Of a stretch of 35,415 nt of DNA, positions 1 to 8,873 are shown piece by piece. Below the pieces are notes generated by a model. The model did no database searches. It had not been told where the DNA came from and was given only the letters and a program-made list of their open reading frames with translations. The translations under genes were made by a program, and so were the position numbers. The stretch's first letter is position 1. Each line of letters starts with the position of its first letter. Origin of the DNA: Arthrobacter sp. SO3 (GTDB lineage: Bacteria; Actinomycetota; Actinomycetes; Actinomycetales; Micrococcaceae); NCBI RefSeq assembly GCF_020532825.1, contig NZ_MQTS01000101.1:5527-40941 (forward strand), written 5' to 3'.

Positions 1-1486
1 GGGCCGGCTCTTCCAGGATCGCCGCGACGTCGGCCATGAAGCGCGCCGAGAGGTCGCCGTCCACCACACGGTGGTCGAAGGAACCACCGAGGGTGGTGAT
101 CCAGCGTGGAATCACTTCGCCGTCGAGGACCCAGGGCTTCTGCTTGATCGTGCCGAAGGCCACGATCGCCACCTCTCCGGGATTGATGATCGGAGTGCCC
201 GTATCGATCCCGAGGGCGCCGATGTTCGTCACCGTCAGGGTTCCGCCCTGCATCTGCGCGGGCTGGGTCTTACCGGCCCGGGCGGTCGTAGCGAGGTCGT
301 TCAGCGCCAGGGCCAGCTCCTTGAGCGAGAGATCCTGGGCATTCTTGATGTTCGGGACCATCAGGCCGCGCGGCGTGGCGGCGGCGATTCCGAGGTTCAT
401 GAAGTGCTTGACATGGATCTCGGCGGAGTCGCTCGCGTCCGGATTGTCCACCCAGGTCGCGTTGACGCTGGGGTTGCGTGCCGCAGCCCAGATGACCGCC
501 TTGGCCAGGATCAGCAGGGGCGAGACCTTGATGCCTTCAAAATCGCGGGACGTCTTGAGCCGCTTGACGAACTCCATGGTCCGGCTGGCGTCGACGTCGA
601 CGAAAATGCTGACGTGGGGGGCTGCGAAGGCCGACTCGACCATGGCCTTCGCAGTGGCCTTGCGGACGCCCTTGACCGGAATCCGTTCGATCCGCTGTTC
701 CTGCGGGCGCCCGGTCTTGCCCCAGAAGGTATCCGCTTTGTCCACCTCGGCGTCGCGCTGCGCCTGGTAGCTTACGAGGTCCTCGCGGGTCACTTCGCCG
801 CGGGCGCCGGTCGGGACGACATCGGCCAGATCGATGCCAAGGTCCCGGGCGATTTTCCGCACGGGAGGCTTGGCCAGGACCCTGCTGACCAGGCCACTGA
901 TGGCGCCGCCGAGGGTGGGCCGCAGGTCGATGTTCTCCGATGGGGCCAGGCGCTCCGCATGGGCTACGGCCTCCGGGCTGATCCAGATGTCGTGCGCCTC
1001 GACAGGTTCGGCCGGCGGGACCGGCCCGGCAGTGGAGCCTGCCGCAGCCGCCGGCGTCGGTGCCGGAGCGGCCACCCGGCGTCGGCGCTTGACGGCGTCG
1101 GCCTTGGGACCGGAGCCCACCAGCGGACCGCCGGCCGGGCCCCCGGCCGATTCACCGGCGTCGGAGGTGTCAGCCTCCAGCTTTCCGTACAGCGGAGCTT
1201 CGGGGGCCGGCGCGGCGGTGGGGGCCGGGGCCGCGTCGGCGGCCACTGCATCGCTCACGCTGATGATCGGGGTCCCGACGTCGACGGTCAGGCCCTCGGG
1301 GACGAGCAGTTCGGTGACGGTGCCGGCGAACGGTGAGGGCAGTTCGACGAGGGATTTTGCGGTCTCGATTTCGCACAGGACATCGTTGATGGCCACCGTG
1401 TCGCCGGGTTTGACCTTCCAGGCGACGATCTCGGCCTCGGTCAGCCCTTCGCCCACATCGGGGAGGTTGAACTTGTGGAGAGTCAT
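1..1486 (-). CDS. bkdC: Dihydrolipoamide acyltransferase (E2) of a 2-oxoacid dehydrogenase complex, C-terminus cut by window edge
   Basis: This is the E2 core, which transfers the acyl group from lipoate to CoA. The ATG at 1486 gives 495 visible residues, ending ILEEPA, so only a few residues and the stop are missing. A single lipoyl domain occupies about residues 3-80, with the lipoylated lysine in ETAKS (K44). An Ala/Pro-rich linker follows, then a peripheral subunit-binding domain (around [10 protein letters not shown]) and a catalytic acyltransferase domain ending in DHRVVDG, with active-site His about 472. It is the last gene of the E1alpha-E1beta-E2 set, 38 bases after E1beta. One lipoyl domain plus a split E1 fits branched-chain complexes such as mycobacterial BkdABC (often labelled PdhABC). 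The substrate cannot be read from sequence; acetoin or pyruvate are alternatives. Confidence 0.93.
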   Translation of the reverse strand, partial: MTLHKFNLPDVGEGLTEAEIVAWKVKPGDTVAINDVLCEIETAKSLVELPSPFAGTVTELLVPEGLTVDVGTPIISVSDAVAADAAPAPTAAPAPEAPLYGKLEADTSDAGESAGGPAGGPLVGSGPKADAVKRRRRVAAPAPTPAAAAGSTAGPVPPAEPVEAHDIWISPEAVAHAERLAPSENIDLRPTLGGAISGLVSRVLAKPPVRKIARDLGIDLADVVPTGARGEVTREDLVSYQAQRDAEVDKADTFWGKTGRPQEQRIERIPVKGVRKATAKAMVESAFAAPHVSIFVDVDASRTMEFVKRLKTSRDFEGIKVSPLLILAKAVIWAAARNPSVNATWVDNPDASDSAEIHVKHFMNLGIAAATPRGLMVPNIKNAQDLSLKELALALNDLATTARAGKTQPAQMQGGTLTVTNIGALGIDTGTPIINPGEVAIVAFGTIKQKPWVLDGEVIPRWITTLGGSFDHRVVDGDLSARFMADVAAILEEPA

Positions 1487-1524
1487 GTTGTCCTTGCTGG
1501 GAGAGGGCGCCTCAATGGAAGCGG

Positions 1525-2505
1525 TCAGTAGGTAAGGGCACGGTCCAGTGCCTCAAGGATGCGGTCGATGTCCGGGAGGTAGTCTTCCTCCACCTTGGCC
1601 ACGGGGTAGGGCATGTGGAAGCCGCCGACCCGGATGACGGGCGCCTCGAGTGAGTGGAAGGCACGCTCGCTGATCCGGGCCGCGATTTCGCCGCCGATGC
1701 CGCCGAAAGTCGGGGCCTCGTGGGCCACGATCAGCCGGCCCGTCTTCCTGACGGATTCCGTGACGGTGTCGAAGTCGATCGGCGAGATCGAACGCAGGTC
1801 GATCACCTCAACGCTGCGTCCGTCCTCGGCGGCGGCGTTGGCCGCGGCCAGGGCAACCGGCACCAGCGGTCCGTAGACCACTACGGTGGCGTCTGTTCCC
1901 GCGCGGAGCACGTGGGCCTTGAACGGGTCAGCGGAAGTTCCGGGCGACTCCGTGTCGACCTCTCCCTTGAGCCAGTAGCGGCGCTTCGGTTCGAAGACGA
2001 TCACCGGGTCCTGGCAGTCGACGGCCTGCTGGATCATCCAATAGGCGTCGTGCGGGTTGGACGGGGTGATGATGCGCAGGCCCGCCGTGTGGGCGAACAG
2101 CGCCTCCGGAGATTCCGAGTGGTGCTCGATCGAGCCGATCCCCCCGCCGTAGGGGATCCGGATGACAACCGGAACGGTCAGGTTGCCGTTGCTGCGGGAA
2201 TGCATTTTGGCCAGCTGGGTGGTGATCTGGTTGAAGCCCGGGAACACGAAGCCGTCGAATTGGATTTCGCAGACGGGCAGGTACCCGCGGAGGGACAGAC
2301 CGATCGCGGTGCCGATGATGCCGGACTCGGCAAGCGGGGTGTCCACCACGCGGTCGGCGCCGAACTCGGCGATCAGGCCGTCGGTGACGCGGTACACGCC
2401 GCCCAGGGGCCCGATGTCCTCGCCCATAAGCAGGGCGCGGGGGTGGGTGTTCAGCGTCGCGCGGAGGCCTTCGTTGATGGCCTTGGCAATGGTCATGGTG
2501 GTCAT
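1525..2505 (-). CDS. bkdB: 2-oxoacid dehydrogenase E1 component, beta subunit
   Basis: This is the beta subunit of the thiamine-diphosphate E1 heterotetramer, which decarboxylates the branched-chain 2-oxoacid and loads acyl groups onto E2 lipoate. At 326 aa it has the usual family length. It carries the N-terminal pyrimidine-binding fold with [15 protein letters not shown] and a C-terminal transketolase domain ([32 protein letters not shown]). The start ATG overlaps the E1alpha stop as TGATG, which indicates translational coupling. A second in-frame ATG three codons on (MTIAKAIN) is a possible alternative start. Stoichiometric expression with E1alpha is the expected consequence. Confidence 0.95.
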   Translation of the reverse strand: MTTMTIAKAINEGLRATLNTHPRALLMGEDIGPLGGVYRVTDGLIAEFGADRVVDTPLAESGIIGTAIGLSLRGYLPVCEIQFDGFVFPGFNQITTQLAKMHSRSNGNLTVPVVIRIPYGGGIGSIEHHSESPEALFAHTAGLRIITPSNPHDAYWMIQQAVDCQDPVIVFEPKRRYWLKGEVDTESPGTSADPFKAHVLRAGTDATVVVYGPLVPVALAAANAAAEDGRSVEVIDLRSISPIDFDTVTESVRKTGRLIVAHEAPTFGGIGGEIAARISERAFHSLEAPVIRVGGFHMPYPVAKVEEDYLPDIDRILEALDRALTY

Positions 2506-3785
2506 CAGTTGGCCGTGCCTTCTGCCTGGGCGGCGGACGCCTCGTCTGCGGTTGCCTGGTCGGCGGACGCCTCCCCGGCGAATCCTGCGCTGTACTCCTC
2601 GAACCAGGCCAGCTCCTCGGCCACCAGAGGGTGGGCCTCCACGTAGGTGTTGGCGAAGGCACTCCGGATGTCCGGAGTTTCGAGGTCGTAGGTGGTCTTG
2701 CGGACGTAGGCGGCGAGTTCGTCGCCGTCGGCCCTGACCTGTTCGAAGAAAGCGTCGTCAGCCAGTCCCTCGGCGCGGAGGTACTTTTCCAGCCGCTCCA
2801 GCGGATCCTTGGCCCGCCACAGGCTTTCCTCGGCGGATTCCCGGTACTTGGTGGGATCGTCGGCCGTGGTGTGCGCGCCGACGCGGTAGGTGAAGGCCTC
2901 GATCAGCACCGGGCCCTCGCCCTGGCGGGCACGTTCCAGGGCCCACTCGGTGACGGCATGGACTGCGATCACGTCGTTTCCATCCACCCGGATGCCGGGG
3001 AATCCGTAGCCCTTGGCCCGGTGGGCGAGCGGGATGCGGGTCTGCACGGAGCTGGGGACGGAGATCGCCCAGTGGTTGTTCTGGCAGAAGAAGACCACGG
3101 GGGCCTTGTAGGAGGAGGCGAACACCATGGACTCGTGGACGTCGCCCTCGGAGCTGGCGCCGTCGCCGAAGTAAACCATAACGGCAGCCTTGGGCTCCAC
3201 AGGCTGGCCGGCTGCTCCGTCCGCGATGGCGGCCGATGCCGCGAGTTTCTGGTCGCGCTGGATGCCCATCGCATAGCCCACCGCGTGCGGCGTCTGGGCG
3301 GCAAGGACCAGGGTGTACAGATGGAAGTTGGTGTCCTTGGGGTTCCAGCCGCCGTTGGAGACGCCGCGGAACTGCCGCAGCAGCTCGGCAAGGTCCACGT
3401 TGCGGGTCAGCGCGACGCCGTGCTCACGGTAGGTAGGAAAGATGTAGTCCTGCGGCTGGCTGGCCCGCCCGGAGCCGATCTGCGCGGCCTCCTGGCCGGT
3501 GAGCGGAACCCAGAGCGCCAGCTGGCCCTGCCGCTGGAGCGCGGTTGCCTCGACGTCGAAACGGCGGATTCTGGCCATGTCGGCGTAGAAGCCCCGCAGT
3601 TGCTCCGGGTCAAGCCGCTGGGCGTATTCCGAAAAAACGGGGTCGGAACCGAGGGTGCCGTCCGGGGCGAGGAGCTGCACCATCGGCTCGGCGGGATCGC
3701 CCAGACGGGCTTCGGCTTCCGCCTCGAGCTGGTCCTCAATGTCGGTTCCGTCGAACTCGGTAGAGGGCAGATGTGTGGCGCCCAT
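2505..3785 (-). CDS. bkdA: 2-oxoacid dehydrogenase E1 component, alpha subunit
   Basis: This is the catalytic thiamine-diphosphate-binding E1 subunit, which feeds acyl groups to E2. The frame is open further upstream, but ATG 3785 (MGATHLPSTEF) has AAGGAG five to six bases before it, so I use that start (426 aa). The TPP/Mg motif is clear: GDGASSEGDVHE around residue 205, followed by FFCQNNHWAIS. FPTYREHGVAL and RVGAHTTADDPTKYR are further family signatures. The C-terminal tail is rich in Ala, Glu and Asp. It is the first gene of the operon. Its upstream region holds the inverted repeat at 3831-3872. Confidence 0.94.
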   Translation of the reverse strand: MGATHLPSTEFDGTDIEDQLEAEAEARLGDPAEPMVQLLAPDGTLGSDPVFSEYAQRLDPEQLRGFYADMARIRRFDVEATALQRQGQLALWVPLTGQEAAQIGSGRASQPQDYIFPTYREHGVALTRNVDLAELLRQFRGVSNGGWNPKDTNFHLYTLVLAAQTPHAVGYAMGIQRDQKLAASAAIADGAAGQPVEPKAAVMVYFGDGASSEGDVHESMVFASSYKAPVVFFCQNNHWAISVPSSVQTRIPLAHRAKGYGFPGIRVDGNDVIAVHAVTEWALERARQGEGPVLIEAFTYRVGAHTTADDPTKYRESAEESLWRAKDPLERLEKYLRAEGLADDAFFEQVRADGDELAAYVRKTTYDLETPDIRSAFANTYVEAHPLVAEELAWFEEYSAGFAGEASADQATADEASAAQAEGTAN

Positions 3786-3830
3786 ACCGTCTCCTTGCTT
3801 GCCGCATCCGAATGCGTCGCAATCGCTGGG

Positions 3831-3872
3831 ATATATGCCGGCCCGGTAATACATTCCCGGTCTGGCATATAT
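3831..3872. promoter_or_regulatory. Inverted repeat upstream of the bkd operon, candidate operator
   Basis: The arms ATATATGCC (3831-3839) and GGCATATAT (3864-3872) are perfect 9-base inverted repeats. Their centres are 33 bases apart, about three helical turns, as expected for a protein binding the same DNA face twice. The site is 46-87 bases upstream of the E1alpha start, in AT-rich DNA that stands out from its surroundings. An Lrp/AsnC-type or other bkd regulator is a reasonable guess, but the binding protein is not identified. Confidence 0.45.
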
Positions 3873-3932
3873 TTTGGCTTACTCGTCCTTACTTTATCCG
3901 CAGCGGGTTGGCCGCGGCCGTCATGTTAAGCG

Positions 3933-5051
3933 CTAGGAACGCCGTGGCGGTTTTGTATAGATTGCACAGAGTTCCAGGAAGCGGGTGTTGGCTTCGGTCT
4001 CGCCAATGCTCACCCGCACGCCCTCATTGGCGAAGGCGCGCACGGAGAGTCCCCGCTCCCCCGCCAGGGCGGCGAATTCGGCACTGTCGGCACCAAGGTT
4101 GAGCCACACGAAGTTGCCCTGCGCCTCGGGTACGAACCAGCCGAGGTCCCGCAGTCCGGCGGTGACCCGGTCTCGTTCGTCCACGAGGCTTTGTACCCTT
4201 TCTACAACCTCACCGAAGTGCTCCAGCGAAGTCACGGCCGCGGTTTCGGCGATCTGGGAGACAGCGAACGGGGTGGCCGTGACGCGCAGGTGCTGCGTGA
4301 GATCGGGGTGGGAGACGCTGTAGCCGACCCGCAGCCCGGCCAGGCCGTGGGCTTTCGAGAATGTCCGCAGCACCACCACGTTGGGGTACTTCCGGTACAT
4401 GGCGATGCCGTCCACGGCGTGCTCGTCGCGGACGAACTCCTGGTAGGCCTCATCGATGACCACCACGACGTCGGAGGGAACCTGCTTGATGAAGCGCTCG
4501 GTGTCCTCGGCGGTGAGGATCGGTCCGGTGGGGTTGTTGGGGGTGCACAGCAGGATCATCCGGGTGCGCGCGGTGACTGCCTCGGCCATGGCATCGAGAT
4601 CGTGGCGGCCGTCGGCGGTCAGCGGGATCCGGACGCTCTCGGCGCCGGCAACGCCGACGCAGATCGGGTACGCCTCAAACGAGCGCCAGGCGTAGATGAC
4701 CTCATCGGGTTTGCCGTCGTCGTTTTGTCCGGCGAACGTGGAAAGCAGCTGGTTCAGTGCCCCGAGGCTTCCGGCGCCGGTGACGATGTCCTCGGCGGGA
4801 ACGTCGAGGAATCCCGCGAGCGCGGCCCGGAGCTTGCTGCTCAGCGGATCCGGGTAGCGGTTGAAGTCGTTCTGCGCCGCGATGGCCTGCTGCACTGCAG
4901 GGATAGGGGGGAGCGGGTTTTCGTTGGAGGAAAGCTTGTAGCTGACCAGTCCCTCGACGGGGACGGGCGGTTTGCCGGCCGCGTAGCGGGGAAGGAGGTC
5001 TACCACCGGGCGGGGCCGGACGCCCCCGGCCGTGTTCTCTGATGAAGTCAT
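3933..5051 (-). CDS. hisC: Histidinol-phosphate/aromatic aminotransferase (HisC2/Pat type)
   Basis: This is a PLP-dependent class I/II aminotransferase of 372 aa from the ATG at 5051; the frame is open further upstream without support. Family signatures are SSNENPLPP, TPNNPTG, VVIDEAYQEF and the PLP lysine in TFSKAHGLAGLRVGY, and GVRVSIGE near the end supplies the carboxylate-binding arginine. It closely resembles mycobacterial HisC2 (for example the YAWRSFEAYP segment). That group and corynebacterial Pat use aromatic amino acids as well as histidinol phosphate. No other his gene is nearby, and it sits upstream of the bkd operon on the same strand. A role in aromatic amino acid transamination is therefore as likely as histidine synthesis. 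Confidence 0.88.
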   Translation of the reverse strand: MTSSENTAGGVRPRPVVDLLPRYAAGKPPVPVEGLVSYKLSSNENPLPPIPAVQQAIAAQNDFNRYPDPLSSKLRAALAGFLDVPAEDIVTGAGSLGALNQLLSTFAGQNDDGKPDEVIYAWRSFEAYPICVGVAGAESVRIPLTADGRHDLDAMAEAVTARTRMILLCTPNNPTGPILTAEDTERFIKQVPSDVVVVIDEAYQEFVRDEHAVDGIAMYRKYPNVVVLRTFSKAHGLAGLRVGYSVSHPDLTQHLRVTATPFAVSQIAETAAVTSLEHFGEVVERVQSLVDERDRVTAGLRDLGWFVPEAQGNFVWLNLGADSAEFAALAGERGLSVRAFANEGVRVSIGETEANTRFLELCAIYTKPPRRS

Positions 5052-5135
5052 GCCAACCAGCCTACTTCGGGTCGCTGCCGCAAGAGGGGGATATGGTCCC
5101 TGCCGCTGTCGCGGGGCGTGTGACAGCATGGGCGC

Positions 5136-5522
5136 ATGCGCTCATTCATCGTACGAGTCATCGTCAATGGACTGGCCCTGGCAATCGCGTGTTGGATCCT
5201 CACCGGCTTGGATATTTCCACCGCGGGCAACGGCACCGTCAGCATCATTTTGGGCTACCTGTTCATCGGCTTGATCTTCGGCCTCGTCAACGCCTTCGTC
5301 AAGCCCATCGTCAGCCTGCTCTCGCTGCCGATCACCATCCTCACCCTCGGCCTCTTCACGGTCGTCATCAACGCGGGAATGCTCTACCTGACGTCCTGGA
5401 TCAGCAGCTACACCACCGTGCACTTCACCATTGACAGCTTCTGGTGGACCGCGGTGTTCGCCGCCCTCATCATCAGCGCGGTATCCCTCGTGGCCAGCTT
5501 TCTCCCGGCACTCGACCGCTAG
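5136..5522 (+). CDS. Small four-helix membrane protein, phage-holin-4/DUF360-like family
   Basis: The 128-residue protein has four hydrophobic helices and matches in style the PF04020 family (called phage holin family 4 superfamily 2), widespread in bacteria outside phages. Recognisable parts are the first helix with ILTGLDI, the GLIFGLVNAFVKPIVSLLSLPITILTLGLF core, and a C-terminal helix ending SFLPALDR. Its role is unknown, and nothing around it is phage-like. It is divergent from hisC, with 84 bases between starts and no clear ribosome-binding site. Its last 50 bases overlap, tail to tail, the end of the hydrolase gene on the other strand. Confidence 0.85.
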   Translation: MRSFIVRVIVNGLALAIACWILTGLDISTAGNGTVSIILGYLFIGLIFGLVNAFVKPIVSLLSLPITILTLGLFTVVINAGMLYLTSWISSYTTVHFTIDSFWWTAVFAALIISAVSLVASFLPALDR

Positions 5523-6912
5523 GAACACCGCGCCGGGCCTGGGGCAGTCCCCGACGCGACGGCGTCCCTTCACGCCGCAGGGAGAATCGGGTCACCGTGG
5601 CGGTGCCGCCCGCGCCGACCACGGCCGCGAGGGCAGCGGTTGACGCCTGAAGTGACGGATCCGGGCTGGCCGCGACGAGCCGGGCGCCGTCGGCATAGCG
5701 GCCCAGGTCGTGGCCTGGCCCCAGTCCGGGCGCCAGCCATTCGGGTCCGGGGATCGGGCTGGTCAAGGTGACGGTCACCCGGTCCCTCGTGTCCGGGTTG
5801 GGGCGTCCGTCCGCCCCGGGCACCCAGTCCTGTTCATGCTCCAGATGCAGGCTGCCGGTACCGGCCGCCGGCTCGATCCCGCCCACCGGGGAACCCGCCG
5901 TGAGCACAAACTTGAGTTCGTAGTCGGCCAGGAATGCCTTGTCCCGGCCCAGGTTCATGGCATGGATCCCGCCCTGGCTGTAGCCGACGGCGGCCACCTG
6001 GCCGCCCGCCTCCGCGCCGGCCTCCGCCAGGGCCCGACGGATGGCCGCGCCGGTTTCGGCGGAGTCGTAGCCCAGGCCCTCGGCGATGCCGCCCGCGTCG
6101 AAGGGATTGGTGCCCTGCGGCAGCCCGTCCAGCTGCGTCCCGGGAATGATCACCACCCAGGCGCGGTTGCCGCCCTCCCCCAATTCGAGTACCTCGATGT
6201 CCCCGCTGCTCCGGCCGAGGGCCTCGGCCCGCAACAGCAGCCCAGCAGGTGAGGCGTCAACTTGCTCCGTCCGGGTTTCCCTGCCGGCGATCCGGACGGG
6301 TCGGGGCCGCAGGAACTCCAGGCCCGGCCCGGCCGTCAACCCGCGGATGGTGGAGCGGACGCCGGCCGCGCCGGCCGCCGTCCCCCCTGCGGCGACCAAG
6401 CCGGCCGGCAGGCCAAGAAGCAGCGCCAGCGTCGACGGCACCAGGGAAATCCCGTCCTCCACCGCGTCGCGCACGGTGATCGGCGGCAGGCCAAACAGTC
6501 TCCACAGTGGCCCGTACCCCGGACCGGTCCGGCCGACCCGCAGGAGCAGGGTGTTCCGGGCCTCCGCAGACTCGTACTCCCGATGGCTCCCCCGGACCTC
6601 GCTGCACAGACGCTCCAGCTCCATCCGGACGCTGCCGAGGGCCCGGGCTCCCTCACCGACGGCCATGATTGCATCGCTGCCGCTCGCGTATGAGGCGGAC
6701 TGGTACGGGAACAGCGCCCGGTGCACCCCCTCCGCCTCCGCTTCCACGGCCGCCAACTCCCGGACGATCCCGTCCAGGGCCGAAGCTCCCGCCAGCAACT
6801 CCTCAAACTGGAAGCTGAGCCCGCCTACGCCGCCGCGGATCCGGAGCGTCCCGTCCGTCCCGGCGGAGGGGACCGGTGCCGGCCCGGAGCCGGCCGGCGA
6901 GGCCTCGGCCAT
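5473..6912 (-). CDS. Alpha/beta hydrolase with WXG/PPE-like helical N-terminal region
   Basis: The start ATG at 6912 overlaps the previous gene's stop (TGATG), giving 479 aa. Residues 25-130 are predicted helical and resemble WXG100/LXG-type modules. Residues 157-188 are hydrophobic and Gly/Ala-rich. Residues 235-415 form an alpha/beta hydrolase with the nucleophile elbow GYSQGG (Ser312), a likely acid in HEQDWVPG (Asp362) and a likely His in GHDLGRYADG (His401), an arrangement like the PE-PPE lipase domain. The tail after residue 445 is rich in Arg and Pro. No signal peptide is visible, so export, if any, would be by a type VII route; that is inference. A lipase/esterase activity is likely, but the substrate is unknown. 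Confidence 0.85.
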   Translation of the reverse strand: MAEASPAGSGPAPVPSAGTDGTLRIRGGVGGLSFQFEELLAGASALDGIVRELAAVEAEAEGVHRALFPYQSASYASGSDAIMAVGEGARALGSVRMELERLCSEVRGSHREYESAEARNTLLLRVGRTGPGYGPLWRLFGLPPITVRDAVEDGISLVPSTLALLLGLPAGLVAAGGTAAGAAGVRSTIRGLTAGPGLEFLRPRPVRIAGRETRTEQVDASPAGLLLRAEALGRSSGDIEVLELGEGGNRAWVVIIPGTQLDGLPQGTNPFDAGGIAEGLGYDSAETGAAIRRALAEAGAEAGGQVAAVGYSQGGIHAMNLGRDKAFLADYELKFVLTAGSPVGGIEPAAGTGSLHLEHEQDWVPGADGRPNPDTRDRVTVTLTSPIPGPEWLAPGLGPGHDLGRYADGARLVAASPDPSLQASTAALAAVVGAGGTATVTRFSLRREGTPSRRGLPQARRGVPSGRVPGESWPRGIPR

Positions 6913-7268
6913 CAGTAGCCCGTCCGTCCCGGGGACATCCCCACATTCCGGGCATGCCTCAGCACCGCGGCAACGGCCTCCTGCAGGGCCGTCCGGCTCC
7001 GGTTCAGGGCTGCGGCCTGCAGGGACAGCGACGTACGGTAGGCCCGGCCGGCCGGGGACTGCCAGCCCTGCAGTTCCACCCGGACAAGTTGGGCCAGCAT
7101 GGCGTCGGCGCGGTCTGCGCAGGCGGCCACGCGGGCGGCAAGCTGCTGGACCTCGTAGCCGCGCGACGCGCATGCCGCGGCATCGGAGGCCAACAAAGCA
7201 TCGGCCGGTGCACCACTGCTGGGGCTGGTGCCGTTGAAGCTCGTGCTGGATCTTGTTCCGGCGGTCAT
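6912..7268 (-). CDS. WXG100-like small helical protein
   Basis: The product is 118 aa from ATG 7268. It has a Ser/Thr-rich N-terminus followed by two long predicted helices around the turn GWQSPAGRAYR, which has the W-x-S/G of WXG100 (ESAT-6-like) proteins. Such proteins are small partners or substrates of type VII secretion systems. It is translationally coupled to the hydrolase, whose own N-terminus looks like a second WXG-type module, so the two may form a helical pair. A TTG ten codons upstream is a weaker start. No ESX core gene lies in the window. The family assignment is by pattern only. Confidence 0.72.
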   Translation of the reverse strand: MTAGTRSSTSFNGTSPSSGAPADALLASDAAACASRGYEVQQLAARVAACADRADAMLAQLVRVELQGWQSPAGRAYRTSLSLQAAALNRSRTALQEAVAAVLRHARNVGMSPGRTGY

Positions 7269-7275
7269 AACACCG

Positions 7276-7281
7276 ACGTTA
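7276..7281 (-). promoter_or_regulatory. Candidate -10 element for a leaderless WXG100-like transcript
   Basis: On the minus strand TAACGT (TANNNT form) ends seven bases before the ATG at 7268. Transcription would start at or next to the start codon, and no ribosome-binding site is visible. No convincing -35 was found. Confidence 0.35.
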
Positions 7282-7430
7282 GGGACCCCGGCGGGCAAGC
7301 TGAAGTTCCCTGTTCAGCCATGTGGACAACGGGCAGCAGAACCGGACGGAGACCGGGGCTTAAAGCCGGCCGGAAGTCACATGGATCAGCGCGCTTAAGG
7401 CCCGGCGGGACTTCGTGAAAGAATCGGACC

Positions 7431-8873
7431 ATGCCTGAAACTGCCGCCACAGCCGATACCCGCACGCCGTCCGGACGCCTGGCCCTCGCCGCGTCCTCAC
7501 ACCAGATCGCGCTCGGCCCGCTGGACGGCCGGTACCAGTCCGCCGTCGCGCCGCTGGTCGACTACCTTTCCGAAGCCGCCCTCAACCGTGACCGGGTCGC
7601 CGTCGAGGTTGAATGGCTCATCCACCTGACCGGCAACCAGGTGCTGCCCGGCGCCGCAGCACTGACCGCGGAGCAGCAGCAGAAGCTGCGTGCCATCGTC
7701 ACCGAATTCGACGCCGACTCCGTGCGCGAACTGGCTGACATCGAAGCTGTCACTGTGCACGATGTCAAAGCCGTCGAGTACTACATCGGCCGCCGCCTGC
7801 CCGGCATCGGAATCGAGCACCTGACCGCCATGGTGCACTTCGGCTGCACCTCCGAGGACATCAACAACCTCTCCTACGCCCTCGGCATCAAGGGCGCCGT
7901 GGAAGATGTCTGGCTGCCCGCCGCACGCGCCCTGGTCGCACAGATCAGCGCCATGGCGGAGGCCAACCGCGCAGTGCCGATGCTCTCACGCACGCACGGC
8001 CAGCCGGCCACCCCGACCACGCTCGGCAAGGAACTGGCCGTCGTCACGCACCGCCTGACCCGCCAGCTGGACCGCATCGCCCGGACCGAGTACCTCGGCA
8101 AGATCAACGGCGCCACCGGCACCTACGCGGCGCACGTCGCCTCCGTCCCCGGCGCCGACTGGCAGCACGTCGCCCGGAGCTTCGTTGAGGGCCTCGGCCT
8201 GAGCTGGAACCCGCTGACCACCCAGATCGAAAGCCACGACTGGCAGGCGGAGCTGTATGCCGACGTCGCACGGTTCAACCGGATCCTGCACAACGTCTGC
8301 ACGGACATCTGGAGCTACATCTCGATCGGCTACTTCGTGCAGATCCCGGTCGCGGGTGCCACCGGCTCCTCCACCATGCCGCACAAGGTCAACCCGATCC
8401 GCTTCGAGAACGCCGAGGCCAACCTGGAGATCTCCTCCGGTCTGCTGGATGTCCTGGGCTCCACCCTGGTCACCTCCCGCTGGCAGCGCGACCTCACCGA
8501 CTCCTCCTCGCAGCGCAACATCGGGGTGGCCTTCGGCCACTCGCTGCTCGCCATCTCCAACGTGGCCAAGGGCCTGGACCGCCTCAAGGTCGCTGAGGAC
8601 GTGCTCGCCGCGGACCTCGACACCAACTGGGAAGTCCTCGGCGAGGCCATCCAGATGGTCATGCGCGCCGAGGCAATCGCCGGCGTCGAAGGTATGGAAA
8701 ACCCCTACGAGCGGCTCAAGGACCTGACCCGCGGGCAGCGCGTCGATGCGGCCCGGATGCAGGAATTTGTCCAGAGCCTGGGCCTGTCCGCGGACGCCGA
8801 AGCGCGGCTGCTGGCACTCACCCCCGGCAAGTACACCGGCATCGCGGACAAGCTGGTGGACCACCTCGCATGA
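7431..8873 (+). CDS. purB: Adenylosuccinate lyase
   Basis: PurB removes fumarate from adenylosuccinate and from SAICAR in purine synthesis. The 480-aa protein matches the longer actinobacterial/proteobacterial PurB type. The fumarase/aspartase superfamily signature GSSTMPHKVNP is intact, as are HFGCTSEDINN and the catalytic-histidine segment MLSRTHGQPATPTT. The N-terminus (about 25 Ala/Thr-rich residues before ALGPLDGRYQ) is longer than in many relatives, so a later start cannot be excluded, but no better-placed ATG is present. The stop overlaps the next gene's start as ATGA. Confidence 0.97.
   Translation: MPETAATADTRTPSGRLALAASSHQIALGPLDGRYQSAVAPLVDYLSEAALNRDRVAVEVEWLIHLTGNQVLPGAAALTAEQQQKLRAIVTEFDADSVRELADIEAVTVHDVKAVEYYIGRRLPGIGIEHLTAMVHFGCTSEDINNLSYALGIKGAVEDVWLPAARALVAQISAMAEANRAVPMLSRTHGQPATPTTLGKELAVVTHRLTRQLDRIARTEYLGKINGATGTYAAHVASVPGADWQHVARSFVEGLGLSWNPLTTQIESHDWQAELYADVARFNRILHNVCTDIWSYISIGYFVQIPVAGATGSSTMPHKVNPIRFENAEANLEISSGLLDVLGSTLVTSRWQRDLTDSSSQRNIGVAFGHSLLAISNVAKGLDRLKVAEDVLAADLDTNWEVLGEAIQMVMRAEAIAGVEGMENPYERLKDLTRGQRVDAARMQEFVQSLGLSADAEARLLALTPGKYTGIADKLVDHLA

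Noticed and set aside
71..1336. Long plus-strand open frame opposite the E2 gene
   Set aside because: It is antisense to a clearly recognised E2 protein, its translation resembles no protein family, and long shadow frames are expected in high-GC coding DNA.
2631..3929. Plus-strand open frame of 432 codons opposite E1alpha
   Set aside because: Shadow of the E1alpha gene; low-complexity Gly/Val/Asp-rich translation, no motif.
5136..5522. Prophage remnant suggested by a holin-type family name
   Set aside because: No other phage gene is nearby, and this family is widely found as a chromosomal membrane protein.
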